Positions 1-7,202 of a stretch of 64,000 nt of DNA are shown piece by piece. Below the pieces are notes generated by a model that saw nothing but the letters and a program-made list of their open reading frames with translations, searched no databases and had not been told where the DNA came from. Location of the stretch: NCBI GenBank assembly GCA_963811605.1, contig CAWESA010000010.1:682001-746000 (forward strand), in the 5' to 3' direction. Each line of letters opens with the position of its first letter. Position 1 is the stretch's first letter. This DNA is from CAVQLX01 sp963811605. GTDB taxonomy: Bacteria; Desulfobacterota; Binatia; DP-6. A program made the position numbers and the translations under genes.

Positions 1-185
1 GGGAAGTAGTGATAGAGGCTGCTCTTGCCGACGCCCATGGCGGCCGCGACGCGTTCGAGGCTCGTGCCGTGGTAGCCGTGCCGGGTGAAGGTGCCGGCCG
101 CCGCCGCCAGGATGTCGCGGCGGCGGGCGGGGACGTTTACGATCTTGGGCACGTCGTTTTCGACGACTTGGTCGACGAAAACCAT
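1..185 (-). CDS. TetR/AcrR family transcriptional regulator (N-terminus only, cut by window edge)
   Basis: Reading leftward from the ATG at 183-185 gives about 61 residues that run off the window edge. The segment RRRDILAAAAGTF followed by GYHGTSLERVAAAMGVGKS and SLYHYF is the classical TetR helix-turn-helix: helix 1, then the recognition helix ending in the Lys-Ser-Ser-Leu-Tyr-His-Tyr-Phe motif. TetR proteins are dimeric repressors that release DNA when a small ligand binds the C-terminal domain, which is outside the window, so ligand and target are unknown. The gene is divergent from the secreted propeller gene at 405, with 219 nt between them, so the two may share a control region. Confidence 0.85.
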   Translation of the reverse strand, partial: MVFVDQVVENDVPKIVNVPARRRDILAAAAGTFTRHGYHGTSLERVAAAMGVGKSSLYHYF

Positions 186-404
186 CGTGCCGCCCCGAGC
201 AGTCGGTCGTCAAGACCCCCGCGTGGTGCGTGACGCGCTGCCCCCGCACGGGCCTCGACCCGGCACTCGGCCCCGACGGAGGCAGAGTCCCCTTGGCACC
301 TGCGGCCCAGGAGGGGTATGGACACGCCCGGAAGGGGCTTCGCCCGCGTGAGCCAGGATGGCCCCGACGAGCCGCGCCATACGCCCCGACTCGGGAAGGA
401 GCTC

Positions 405-1697
405 ATGTTGAAGTGGGGAGTGACACCCGTGCTCATCGGTGGCTTGCTCCTGGTCGCGCGTGCTGGTGGGGCTTCGCCGACCGTCAGGACGCGCTCCCTC
501 TTCTACGGCACCACCGGCAATCCCTTTCAGGCGGCGGTTTCCTGCAATTCCGGCGAAGTGCTCGTTTCGGTTGCGCAGAATGCGGGGGCGGGCGCAGGGG
601 TGGAGGTGTTCCAGCCGGATGACGGCGTGCTCACAGCCTCCTGCGTGATGGCAATGCCGGCAAGCCTCGATGCCACCTCGGTGGATGGCTTCAATTTCAT
701 TCCCGGCACGTTCGATGTCGGCGCGGCGGTCGAGCATGCCGGTCTGGAGCTGTTCCGGGTGGATGACCTACGGACGTGCCTGGCGTCGGGCCACTACAAC
801 GTCTCTCAAGGCCCGACACGCACGACGCCCCCACGCGACCAGCCGCCTCCGGGAACCATCGACGTGGTCTTCACCCCGGACGGACAGTATGCCTTCGTTG
901 CGAACGAGTACGGTGTCCGCAAGGAGTCGGACCCCAAGACCGTCAGTGGCACCATCGGCGTGGTCGTGATCGAGCGCGACGCCAGTGGATTCACCAGCGG
1001 AACGAAGCTGATCGAGCCGCCGAGCGCAGGGCTGATCGAAACCGGCGGCAGCGCGATTCCTGGCATCACGCTGTCACCGGATGGCACGCGCCTCTATGTG
1101 ACGTCCGAGGTGGCCAACGAAGACACGATGGCCGCGGGCAGCACGAATCGGGTGCTGGCCAGGACCGATTGCACGCAGGAGTGCGCCCGCAAGGGGACGG
1201 GCCGTCACGGATTGCTGACGGTGATCGATGTGGCAAAGGCCGAGCAGGGGCTGGGGGCCGGCGCGATTCTGGCCACCGTCGCTGCCGGCTGCTCGCCGGT
1301 GCGGGCGGCAGAGACCGCGGATGGCAAGGTGCTGTGGGTCGCGGCGCGCGGGGACAATCGGGTTCTAGCGTTCAGCACGGCGCGCCTGGAATCCAATCCA
1401 GACAAGGCGCTCATCGGCTACGCCGGCACCGGTGGCACCGCGCCGGTAGGCATCGCGCTGTTTCACCACGATCGCCTGCTGGCGGTGGCAAATTCGAACC
1501 GGTTCTGTCCAGGACAGAAGGGGAATGCCACTATCCTCGATGCGACGCATCCCAGAACGAAGCGGGCGCGAGTCTTGAAGAAGATCCGGACCGGACTGTT
1601 CCCGCGCAACATCACGGTGGGGCCGGACGATGCGACCCTGTACTTGACGAACTTCAGCTCCAATACCGTGCAGGTCATCAGCACAAAAGTCCGCTGA
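405..1697 (+). CDS. Secreted YVTN/YncE-like beta-propeller protein
   Basis: A 430-residue protein. The ATG at 405 is chosen because GGAAGGAG lies just upstream and a typical signal peptide follows (MLKWGV..., hydrophobic core, AGGA cleavage region); in-frame codons further upstream read as non-coding. Repeated blade motifs are visible: VVFTPDGQYAFVANE, ITLSPDGTRLYVTSE, ETADGKVLWVAARGDNRV and VGPDDATLYLTNFSSNTV, the pattern of YVTN/YncE beta-propellers. Family members are periplasmic or surface proteins that bind ligands or DNA, and some resemble lactonases; no catalytic residues can be assigned here. It is probably monocistronic, since its neighbours lie on other strands or are well separated. 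Confidence 0.8.
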   Translation: MLKWGVTPVLIGGLLLVARAGGASPTVRTRSLFYGTTGNPFQAAVSCNSGEVLVSVAQNAGAGAGVEVFQPDDGVLTASCVMAMPASLDATSVDGFNFIPGTFDVGAAVEHAGLELFRVDDLRTCLASGHYNVSQGPTRTTPPRDQPPPGTIDVVFTPDGQYAFVANEYGVRKESDPKTVSGTIGVVVIERDASGFTSGTKLIEPPSAGLIETGGSAIPGITLSPDGTRLYVTSEVANEDTMAAGSTNRVLARTDCTQECARKGTGRHGLLTVIDVAKAEQGLGAGAILATVAAGCSPVRAAETADGKVLWVAARGDNRVLAFSTARLESNPDKALIGYAGTGGTAPVGIALFHHDRLLAVANSNRFCPGQKGNATILDATHPRTKRARVLKKIRTGLFPRNITVGPDDATLYLTNFSSNTVQVISTKVR

Positions 1698-1906
1698 GGA
1701 ACACGAGCCCGGACGGTTCGCCCAGGGCTCCCCCAAGGCCGCGGTGAAATCCTCCGTGCTGCGCCCTCGCAACGCTCCCGTCGTGCTCGAGACTCGGGAC
1801 CGGGACGCTCGAGCGGTGCCGCTCGCCGCGCTCCGGCACCTCACGTCCGCCGTCGCGGATTTGTGCGCGCTTTCTTCCCGCCGTCGCGGGGTGCTACCAC
1901 CCCGCC

Positions 1907-3322
1907 ATGGCGATCCACGAGCTCCTCACCCTCACGCTCGTCGAGCTATGCGACCGGCTGCGAGCGCGGCGGGCCTCGCCCGTCGAGCTCATGCAGGCGG
2001 TGCTGGCGCGAATCGACGAGACCAACCCCGATCTGAACGCCGTGTGCTCGCGCCGCGACCCGGACGCGTGCCTGGCCGACGCGCGCGCCGCCGAGGCGCG
2101 CATCGCGCGCGGCGAGGGACGCCCGCTCGAGGGCATCCCGCTCGGCGTGAAGGAGCTCGAGCCGGTCGCCGGCCTGCCGTGGACGGAGGCCTCACCCCTG
2201 TTCCGCGACCGGGTGGCCGCCGAGGACTCCGTCCAGGTGGCGCGCCTCAAGGCGGCCGGCGCCATCGTGGTCGGGAAGACGAACGCACCCGAGTTCGGCG
2301 CGCCGGCCTACACCAAGAACCGGCTGTACGGCGTGACCCGCTCGCCCTGGAACCTGGCGCTCAGCCCCGGTGGCTCGAGCGGGGGCTCGTCGGCGGCGAT
2401 GGCGGCGGCGGTGATCCCCCTGGTGACGGCGGGCGACGGCGGCGGCTCGATCCGCATCCCGGCCAGCTTCACCGGCTGCTTCGGGCTGAAGACCTCCTAC
2501 GGCCGCATCCCGCGCGAGCCGGAGGATCTGTGGGAGTACGGGGCGACCGCGGTCTACGGGCCGCTCACCAAGACGGTCGCGGACGCGGCGCTGTTCCTCG
2601 ACCAGGTGGTGGGCACCTCGCCGCGCGATCCGTACAGCCTCCCGCCTCCCGGACGGTCGTACGCCGCCACGCTCGATGCCCTGCCGGCGGGCCTGCGCGT
2701 CGGCTTCTCCCCCGATCTCGGCTACGCCGTGGTGCAGTCCGACGTCGCAGCCGCGGTCGAGGACGGGGTGAGGGTCTTCGAGCGGCTCGGCCACCGCATC
2801 GAGCCGATCGCGGGCGGACCACCGGAAGCCGGACGGGCCTGGGGCCTGCTGGGCGCCTTCCTGCTCGGCGCGCGACTGCGCGACGAGCTTCCCGGCCACG
2901 AGGACCTGGTGGGCCGCGGTCTCCTCTCCGGCTTTCGCATGACCGCCTCGATGAGCCAGGAGGAGTGGGCGACGCTCGGCAGGCTGCGGGTCGCCCTCAA
3001 CGACTGGTGCGCCGACGTGTTCGACCGGGTCGATCTCCTGGTGACGCCGACGGTGCCCTTCGATCCCTACCCCGCGCCGGGCCCCTATCCCACCGAGATC
3101 GAGGGCCGCTCCCTCAACTGGTCGAACGTGGGCTCGTTCACCATCCCCTTCAATCTCTCCTGGCATCCAGCTGCCAGCGTGCGGGCCGGCCTGTCGCGCG
3201 CCGGCCTACCGATGGGCATGCAGATCGTCGCACCGCGGCACCGAGACGACCTCGCCCTCCAGGCGGCGCGTGCCTTCGAGCGCGAGCGGCCCTGGCATCC
3301 ACACTGGCCCCTCGCCTGGTAG
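1907..3322 (+). CDS. Amidase (amidase signature family)
   Basis: A 471-residue amidase-signature enzyme that would hydrolyse a carboxamide to an acid plus ammonia. The Ser-cisSer-Lys triad is complete: Lys82 in GVKEL, the cis-Ser157 in the PGGSSGGSSAA glycine-serine stretch, and nucleophile Ser181 in GDGGGSIRIPAS. Length and the C-terminal layout (FTIPFNL, GLPMGMQIVAP) match the family. No signal peptide, so cytoplasmic. It is not next to gatB or gatC and lacks GatA context, so a catabolic aliphatic or aryl amidase is more likely than the Glu-tRNA amidotransferase subunit; the substrate is unknown. Confidence 0.92.
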   Translation: MAIHELLTLTLVELCDRLRARRASPVELMQAVLARIDETNPDLNAVCSRRDPDACLADARAAEARIARGEGRPLEGIPLGVKELEPVAGLPWTEASPLFRDRVAAEDSVQVARLKAAGAIVVGKTNAPEFGAPAYTKNRLYGVTRSPWNLALSPGGSSGGSSAAMAAAVIPLVTAGDGGGSIRIPASFTGCFGLKTSYGRIPREPEDLWEYGATAVYGPLTKTVADAALFLDQVVGTSPRDPYSLPPPGRSYAATLDALPAGLRVGFSPDLGYAVVQSDVAAAVEDGVRVFERLGHRIEPIAGGPPEAGRAWGLLGAFLLGARLRDELPGHEDLVGRGLLSGFRMTASMSQEEWATLGRLRVALNDWCADVFDRVDLLVTPTVPFDPYPAPGPYPTEIEGRSLNWSNVGSFTIPFNLSWHPAASVRAGLSRAGLPMGMQIVAPRHRDDLALQAARAFERERPWHPHWPLAW

Positions 3323-3371
3323 CGCCCTTCTGCTTGGCAGGGGGACGACGGGTTCGCTAAGAGACTGGCGC

Positions 3372-3830
3372 ATGACCGACAAGGAGCTCGAAGAGAAGAT
3401 CAAGGCCATGACCTTCTGGAGCGGCAAGAACTCGATGAGCATCGAGGACATGGCCGCCGTCCAGCCGGGACTGGCCCGCATCATGCCCGAGATCGGCGCG
3501 CGGACGTGGAAGCTGTTCTATTCTGCCAAGCACGAGAACTGGCCGATGGCCAAGTTCCAGTACAAGGAGATCATCGGCCTGTTCGAGATGGGCGCGTTCA
3601 TGCGTCCCAAGCACGAGGCCGCCATCAACCAGTATCTCGTCGAGAACTGGAAGCCCCTCGAGGCCACCATCGCGAGCAAGGACTTCGCGGGCTTCGAGAA
3701 GGCGTTCCACGCCGCCATCGACGCCGCCAACGCCTACCACGAGCTGAAGGAGAAGCCGTACATCTACTGGAAGCTGCCGGACAGCGAGCCCCCCGACCTG
3801 GACCTGCGGCCGCGGGGCGGCGGCAAGTAG
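3372..3830 (+). CDS. Small helical protein of unknown function
   Basis: A 152-residue soluble protein that I do not recognise. The ATG at 3372 begins MTDKELEEKIKAMTFW; upstream in-frame sequence is discarded because it overlaps the amidase end and reads as low complexity. The body is rich in charged helices and aromatic residues (WKLFYSAKHENWPMAKFQYKEIIGLFEMG, then YLVENWKPLEATIASKDFAGFEKAFHAAIDAANAYH in separate helices). It follows the amidase by 49 nt on the same strand and may be cotranscribed. The pattern resembles small four-helix proteins, but no cofactor ligands stand out. Confidence 0.7.
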   Translation: MTDKELEEKIKAMTFWSGKNSMSIEDMAAVQPGLARIMPEIGARTWKLFYSAKHENWPMAKFQYKEIIGLFEMGAFMRPKHEAAINQYLVENWKPLEATIASKDFAGFEKAFHAAIDAANAYHELKEKPYIYWKLPDSEPPDLDLRPRGGGK

Positions 3831-3879
3831 CCAGGGCCGGAAGCCCGCCTCTCCCCGGAGCCCCCGATGCGCGTTTTCC

Positions 3880-3907
3880 TTGACAAGGGGCGTGTCCAAG
3901 GGATACG
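3880..3907 (+). promoter_or_regulatory. Candidate sigma-70 promoter for the Thr-tailed secreted protein
   Basis: TTGACA at 3880-3885 is an exact -35 consensus, followed after 16 nt by GATACG as a weak -10. It lies about 60 nt before the ATG at 3969 in one of the less GC-rich patches of the intergenic region. The -10 is poor, so this is a suggestion only. Confidence 0.4.
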
Positions 3908-3968
3908 CGGCACCGTCTGATAGCCGCGCTCACCGGGGGCCGGCCCACCGACGGCAGGGAGGGACCAC

Positions 3969-4739
3969 ATGCGAAACTTCTCGAAGTTCCTGGCAGCGGC
4001 CGCAGGCATCGCATGCGCGGCGACTCTGGCCTTCTCGGCAGAGCAGACGATTCTCGGCAAGTCCTTGTCGATCAAGGATCCGAAGCCGGGCGTTGACGCC
4101 ACCAAGCGGAAAATCGCCACTTCCGGTAAGGAGAAGGCCAGCTCCAACACGCTGATGGGGAACCCGACGCTCGCCGGCAGTGCGGGCGGCGCCATCCTGC
4201 AGGTCTTCGCGTTCGGCGCATCGTCGAGCAACCAGGTCTTCGTCCTGAACCAGGGAACCAGCAGCACCGGCAAGCCCTTCTGGTCCGCGGCCGGCACCAC
4301 CGGCTTCAAGTACAAGGACGGCAAGGGCGATCAGGGCCCGGTCAAGTCGGTCAGCGTGAAGCGCTCGCCGAGCGGCCAGTTCTCGATCAAGGTGAAGATC
4401 GCCGCCAAGGGCGGACCGGTGACCGTCGTCCCACCCAATCCCGGCACCAGCGGCTGCGTCGCCCTGAAGCTCGGCATCGCCGCCGGCGCGGGCGACCGCT
4501 ACTCGCTCCAGTTCGGCCCGGACAGCGACATCAAGAACTCCGGCGCCAAGCTCTTCAAGGCGAAGAAGCCGACGCTCGAGGGCGTGTGCCCCGGCGGCGG
4601 TCCGACGACGACCACCACGACCACCACGACCACGACGCCGACCACCACCTCGACGCCGACCACCACGACCACGACGACCACGCTGTACGGCTCGCCGAGC
4701 CGCGCCTTCCTGGCGACCCCGATCGATCTGCTCGACTGA
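3969..4739 (+). CDS. Secreted protein with a Thr-rich C-terminal tail
   Basis: A 256-residue exported protein with GGGAGGGA upstream of the ATG and a clear signal peptide (MRNFSKFLAAAAGIACAA, cleavage near AFSA). The mature body carries blocks such as FKYKDGKGDQGPVKSVSVKR and FSIKVKIAAKGG, probably beta-strands, and one pair of cysteines (SGCVAL and EGVCPGG). From about residue 212 it changes to an almost pure Thr/Pro tract before a short end (SPSRAFLATPIDLLD). Such tails are often flexible or glycosylated linkers. The function is not known. It ends just before a strong hairpin and converges with the adenylate cyclase gene. Confidence 0.75.
   Translation: MRNFSKFLAAAAGIACAATLAFSAEQTILGKSLSIKDPKPGVDATKRKIATSGKEKASSNTLMGNPTLAGSAGGAILQVFAFGASSSNQVFVLNQGTSSTGKPFWSAAGTTGFKYKDGKGDQGPVKSVSVKRSPSGQFSIKVKIAAKGGPVTVVPPNPGTSGCVALKLGIAAGAGDRYSLQFGPDSDIKNSGAKLFKAKKPTLEGVCPGGGPTTTTTTTTTTTPTTTSTPTTTTTTTTLYGSPSRAFLATPIDLLD
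4604..4682 (+). repeat. ACC/ACG codon repeat encoding the Thr-rich tail
   Basis: A run of tandem ACC and ACG triplets interrupted by a few CCG and TCG codons. It encodes the Thr/Pro tail of the secreted protein. Such a tract is prone to slippage and may vary in length between strains. Confidence 0.8.
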
Positions 4740-4778
4740 CCCAGCGGACGGGGCGACGGCCTCGCCCCACGGACTCCG

Positions 4779-4810
4779 GAGCCCCCGGGAGGACAGCCTC
4801 CCGGGGGCTC
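4779..4810. terminator. Perfect 14-bp hairpin between convergent genes
   Basis: GAGCCCCCGGGAGG at 4779-4792 pairs exactly with CCTCCCGGGGGCTC at 4797-4810 around an ACAG loop. It sits between the stop of the Thr-tailed protein (4739) and the stop of the cyclase (4818), so it can terminate both transcripts. No T-run follows, as is common at this GC content. Confidence 0.75.
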
Positions 4811-4817
4811 GGTGCAT

Positions 4818-5924
4818 TCAGGGCAACAGGGCGAAGAGCTCGCTCGGGTCGCCGAAGCCGGGCAACGCACATCGTCCGGGCGAGCGCACCGCGACGTCCG
4901 GGACCCGCGCACGCACGGCCGACGAGACCAGGACGGTCGCGGGAGGCGCCACCGTCACGATACGCGCGGCCAGGTGCACGGGAGGGCCGTAGAAGTCGCC
5001 GCGCAGCGCGACGACCTCGCCGGCGGCGAGCCCCACGCGCAGCGGCGCGGCGGACGGATCGTCGCGAAGGGCCGCGGCGAGCCGGGACGCCAGCGCGCAT
5101 GCGACCGAGGCGTCGGGGGTCACGAACATGACGCCGTCGCCCAGCCGCTTCACCAGGGTCGCGCCAGCGGCGGCGATCAGGTCGGTCGTCACGTCCTCGA
5201 AGGCGATGAGCGCGCGATCGAAGCTGGCGAGGTCGAGACCGCGCGCGAGCGCCGTCGACTGCGTCAGATCGGCGAACCCGACCACCATGTCGACCACGTT
5301 GTGCTCCGACGGCGGGGCTGCCCAGCCGGTGTAGCGCAGCCCGACGTGCGCCAGGTGGCCGCGATGGATGGCGTCGAGGGCACGCTGCATCGCCGGCAGG
5401 AAGATCTCGAGCACGGCGCGGTAGCGCAGCAGGATGCTCGCGACGCTCGCGCCCTGTGTCTCCATGCGCCCCTCGAGCTGCGAGCGGATGAGCGAGATCT
5501 CGGCTTCGGCGACGCGCGACATGGCCGTGCCGGCCGCGCGCGCGACGTGCATGGTCAGCTCCCGACCGACCAGATCGGCCATGGCGCGGACGAAGATGAG
5601 GACATCGACGTCCGCCGACACGAAGCAGGCGTCGCCCGGCGCGGGGTCGGGGAATCCCCAGGCCCGCCGGACCCGGAGGACGTCGTCCGGGGCGACGCCG
5701 GATGCGGCGGCCACATCCGCGAGCGTGATCCGGTCCCCGGGCTGGATCAGCTGGTCGAAGGCCCGCAGCACGAGCCCCCCGAGTCGTGGCGTCGCCGTCA
5801 GCTCGTCCACCGTCATGCCGAGGCCGACGAGCCCATCGAGCAGCGCGCGCTGCTCGCGCGCATCGTCGCCCGCCGGATCGTACAGGCCCGCAGCGGCGAG
5901 CCGCTCCATCTCCGCGTCGGTCAC
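4818..5924 (-). CDS. Class III adenylate cyclase with an Rv1264-like N-terminal regulatory domain
   Basis: A 368-residue cytosolic protein that should make cAMP from ATP. Residues 1-200 form an all-helical domain resembling the regulatory half of mycobacterial Rv1264, a pH-responsive autoinhibitory module (family knowledge). Residues 210-368 are the cyclase homology domain: metal ligands Asp219 (VVGFADLTQST) and Asp263 (KRLGDGVMF), purine-specifying Lys259, and Arg321 of the transition-state pair. The residue usually Asn in 'VN.AAR' is His317 (YGPPVHLAAR), a notable change that could lower activity. It converges with the secreted-protein gene and lies 78 nt downstream of the thiolase gene. 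No HAMP or membrane segment is present. Confidence 0.85.
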   Translation of the reverse strand: MTDAEMERLAAAGLYDPAGDDAREQRALLDGLVGLGMTVDELTATPRLGGLVLRAFDQLIQPGDRITLADVAAASGVAPDDVLRVRRAWGFPDPAPGDACFVSADVDVLIFVRAMADLVGRELTMHVARAAGTAMSRVAEAEISLIRSQLEGRMETQGASVASILLRYRAVLEIFLPAMQRALDAIHRGHLAHVGLRYTGWAAPPSEHNVVDMVVGFADLTQSTALARGLDLASFDRALIAFEDVTTDLIAAAGATLVKRLGDGVMFVTPDASVACALASRLAAALRDDPSAAPLRVGLAAGEVVALRGDFYGPPVHLAARIVTVAPPATVLVSSAVRARVPDVAVRSPGRCALPGFGDPSELFALLP

Positions 5925-6002
5925 CGGACGCGGTCATGCCCCGATCGCCGGTCACGGACAAGAGGCGGAGGGCGCCCGCCGCGGCGCGACGGACGATCCG
6001 CC

Positions 6003-7148
6003 TCAGCCCTGGTTGGTCAGGATCGAGACGCAGGACACGGCGGCGGGGCCGCCGAGGTTGTGCGCCAGGCCGATCTTCGCGCCCTTGACCTGGCGCTCGC
6101 CTGCCGCCCCGCGTAGCTGGGTCGCGAGCTCGTAGATCATGCGCACGCCGGTCGCGCCCACGGGATGGCCGTAAGACTTGAGGCCGCCGGACACGTTCAC
6201 CGGCTTCTCGCCGCCGAGCGACGCGCGGCCCTCCTCGACGAAGCGGCCGCCCTCGCCGCGGGCGCAGAACCCGAGGTCCTCGTAGTTCAGGATCTCGGTG
6301 ATGGTGAAGCAGTCGTGGACCTCGGCGAAGTCCACCTCGGCCGGCCCGATGCCCGCCTGGCCGTACGCCGCCTCCGCGGCGCGCACCGTCGCGTCGAAGC
6401 CGACGTACCCGAAGCTCGGCTTGTAGTACGGCTGGCCCGATACCACCGCCAGACCGATGCCCATCGGCCACACCGGCTGGCCGGTGAAGCTCTTCACCAG
6501 ATCGGCGCGGCAAACCACCGCCGCGGCGGCGCCGTCGGTGGTGGGGCAGCAGTCGAAGAGGCCGAGCGGACTGTAGATCATGGGCGCCTTCAGCACCGTC
6601 GCCTCGTCCACCGGCATGCGGAGGTGGGCCTTGGGACTCTTCATCCCGTGCCGGTGGTTCTTCACCGCCACGGCCGCGAGCGTCTTCTTCGACGCCCCGG
6701 TGGTCGCGAAGTAGCGGTTGGCGGACAGCGCGAAGATGTGCGGCGAGCGCTCACCGAAATCGAGGACGGGATGGCTCCGGTTGGGGCGGCCGAAGTTGCC
6801 GTCGCGCATCTTCTCGAACCCGACGGCGAGGACGACGTCGTGCATGCCCGAGGCGACGGCGAGACACGCGTTGCGGAAGGCGTCCATGCCGGATGCGCAG
6901 TAGTTCTGGATGCGCGTGATGGGCCGGCCGAAGAGCTTGATCGCGTCGCCCAGGGCGTCGCCGCCGAAGGTCGACACGACCGAGCCGACCCAGGCCGCCT
7001 CGATGCGATCGCGCGGGCAGCCGGCGTCGGCGAGCGCCTCATCCACCGCGTCGCACAGCAGATCCTCGGCGCTCTGGTCGTACAGCTCCCCGAACTGGGT
7101 GCATCCCACGCCGATGACGGCAACGGACTTCCGGAGATCAACGGGCAT
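6003..7148 (-). CDS. Thiolase family protein (SCP2/SCP-x type acetyl-CoA acyltransferase)
   Basis: A 381-residue thiolase-fold enzyme. The nucleophilic cysteine is Cys84 in QNYCASGMDA; the His/Cys partners are in VHDCFTITE and the GHPVGATG motif near the C-terminus. The type without a second C-terminal CxG cysteine motif is the SCP2-thiolase branch, commonly linked to breakdown of branched, steroid or aromatic acyl-CoAs. Which acyl group is used cannot be read from the sequence. A second member (41776-42933) sits elsewhere in the window and differs clearly in sequence. No Zn-ribbon partner gene (DUF35) is adjacent, unlike many members. Confidence 0.88.
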   Translation of the reverse strand: MPVDLRKSVAVIGVGCTQFGELYDQSAEDLLCDAVDEALADAGCPRDRIEAAWVGSVVSTFGGDALGDAIKLFGRPITRIQNYCASGMDAFRNACLAVASGMHDVVLAVGFEKMRDGNFGRPNRSHPVLDFGERSPHIFALSANRYFATTGASKKTLAAVAVKNHRHGMKSPKAHLRMPVDEATVLKAPMIYSPLGLFDCCPTTDGAAAAVVCRADLVKSFTGQPVWPMGIGLAVVSGQPYYKPSFGYVGFDATVRAAEAAYGQAGIGPAEVDFAEVHDCFTITEILNYEDLGFCARGEGGRFVEEGRASLGGEKPVNVSGGLKSYGHPVGATGVRMIYELATQLRGAAGERQVKGAKIGLAHNLGGPAAVSCVSILTNQG

Positions 7149-7202
7149 GCGACCCCTTAGCCGGTTCCGCCGGATGCCGTCCAGGCTTGGCGGGGACGCG
7201 CG

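Noticed and set aside
1490..1510. tRNA T-loop-like GGTTCGAA match
   Set aside because: It lies inside the propeller coding sequence and no cloverleaf can be drawn; no tRNA found in the window.
4604..4682. CRISPR-like or minisatellite array
   Set aside because: It is a triplet repeat inside an open reading frame encoding Thr and Pro, with no spacers.
4818..5924. The cyclase as a nucleotide signal source for the STING protein
   Set aside because: Class III cyclases make 3',5'-cyclic mononucleotides, not cyclic dinucleotides, and the genes are 30 kb apart.
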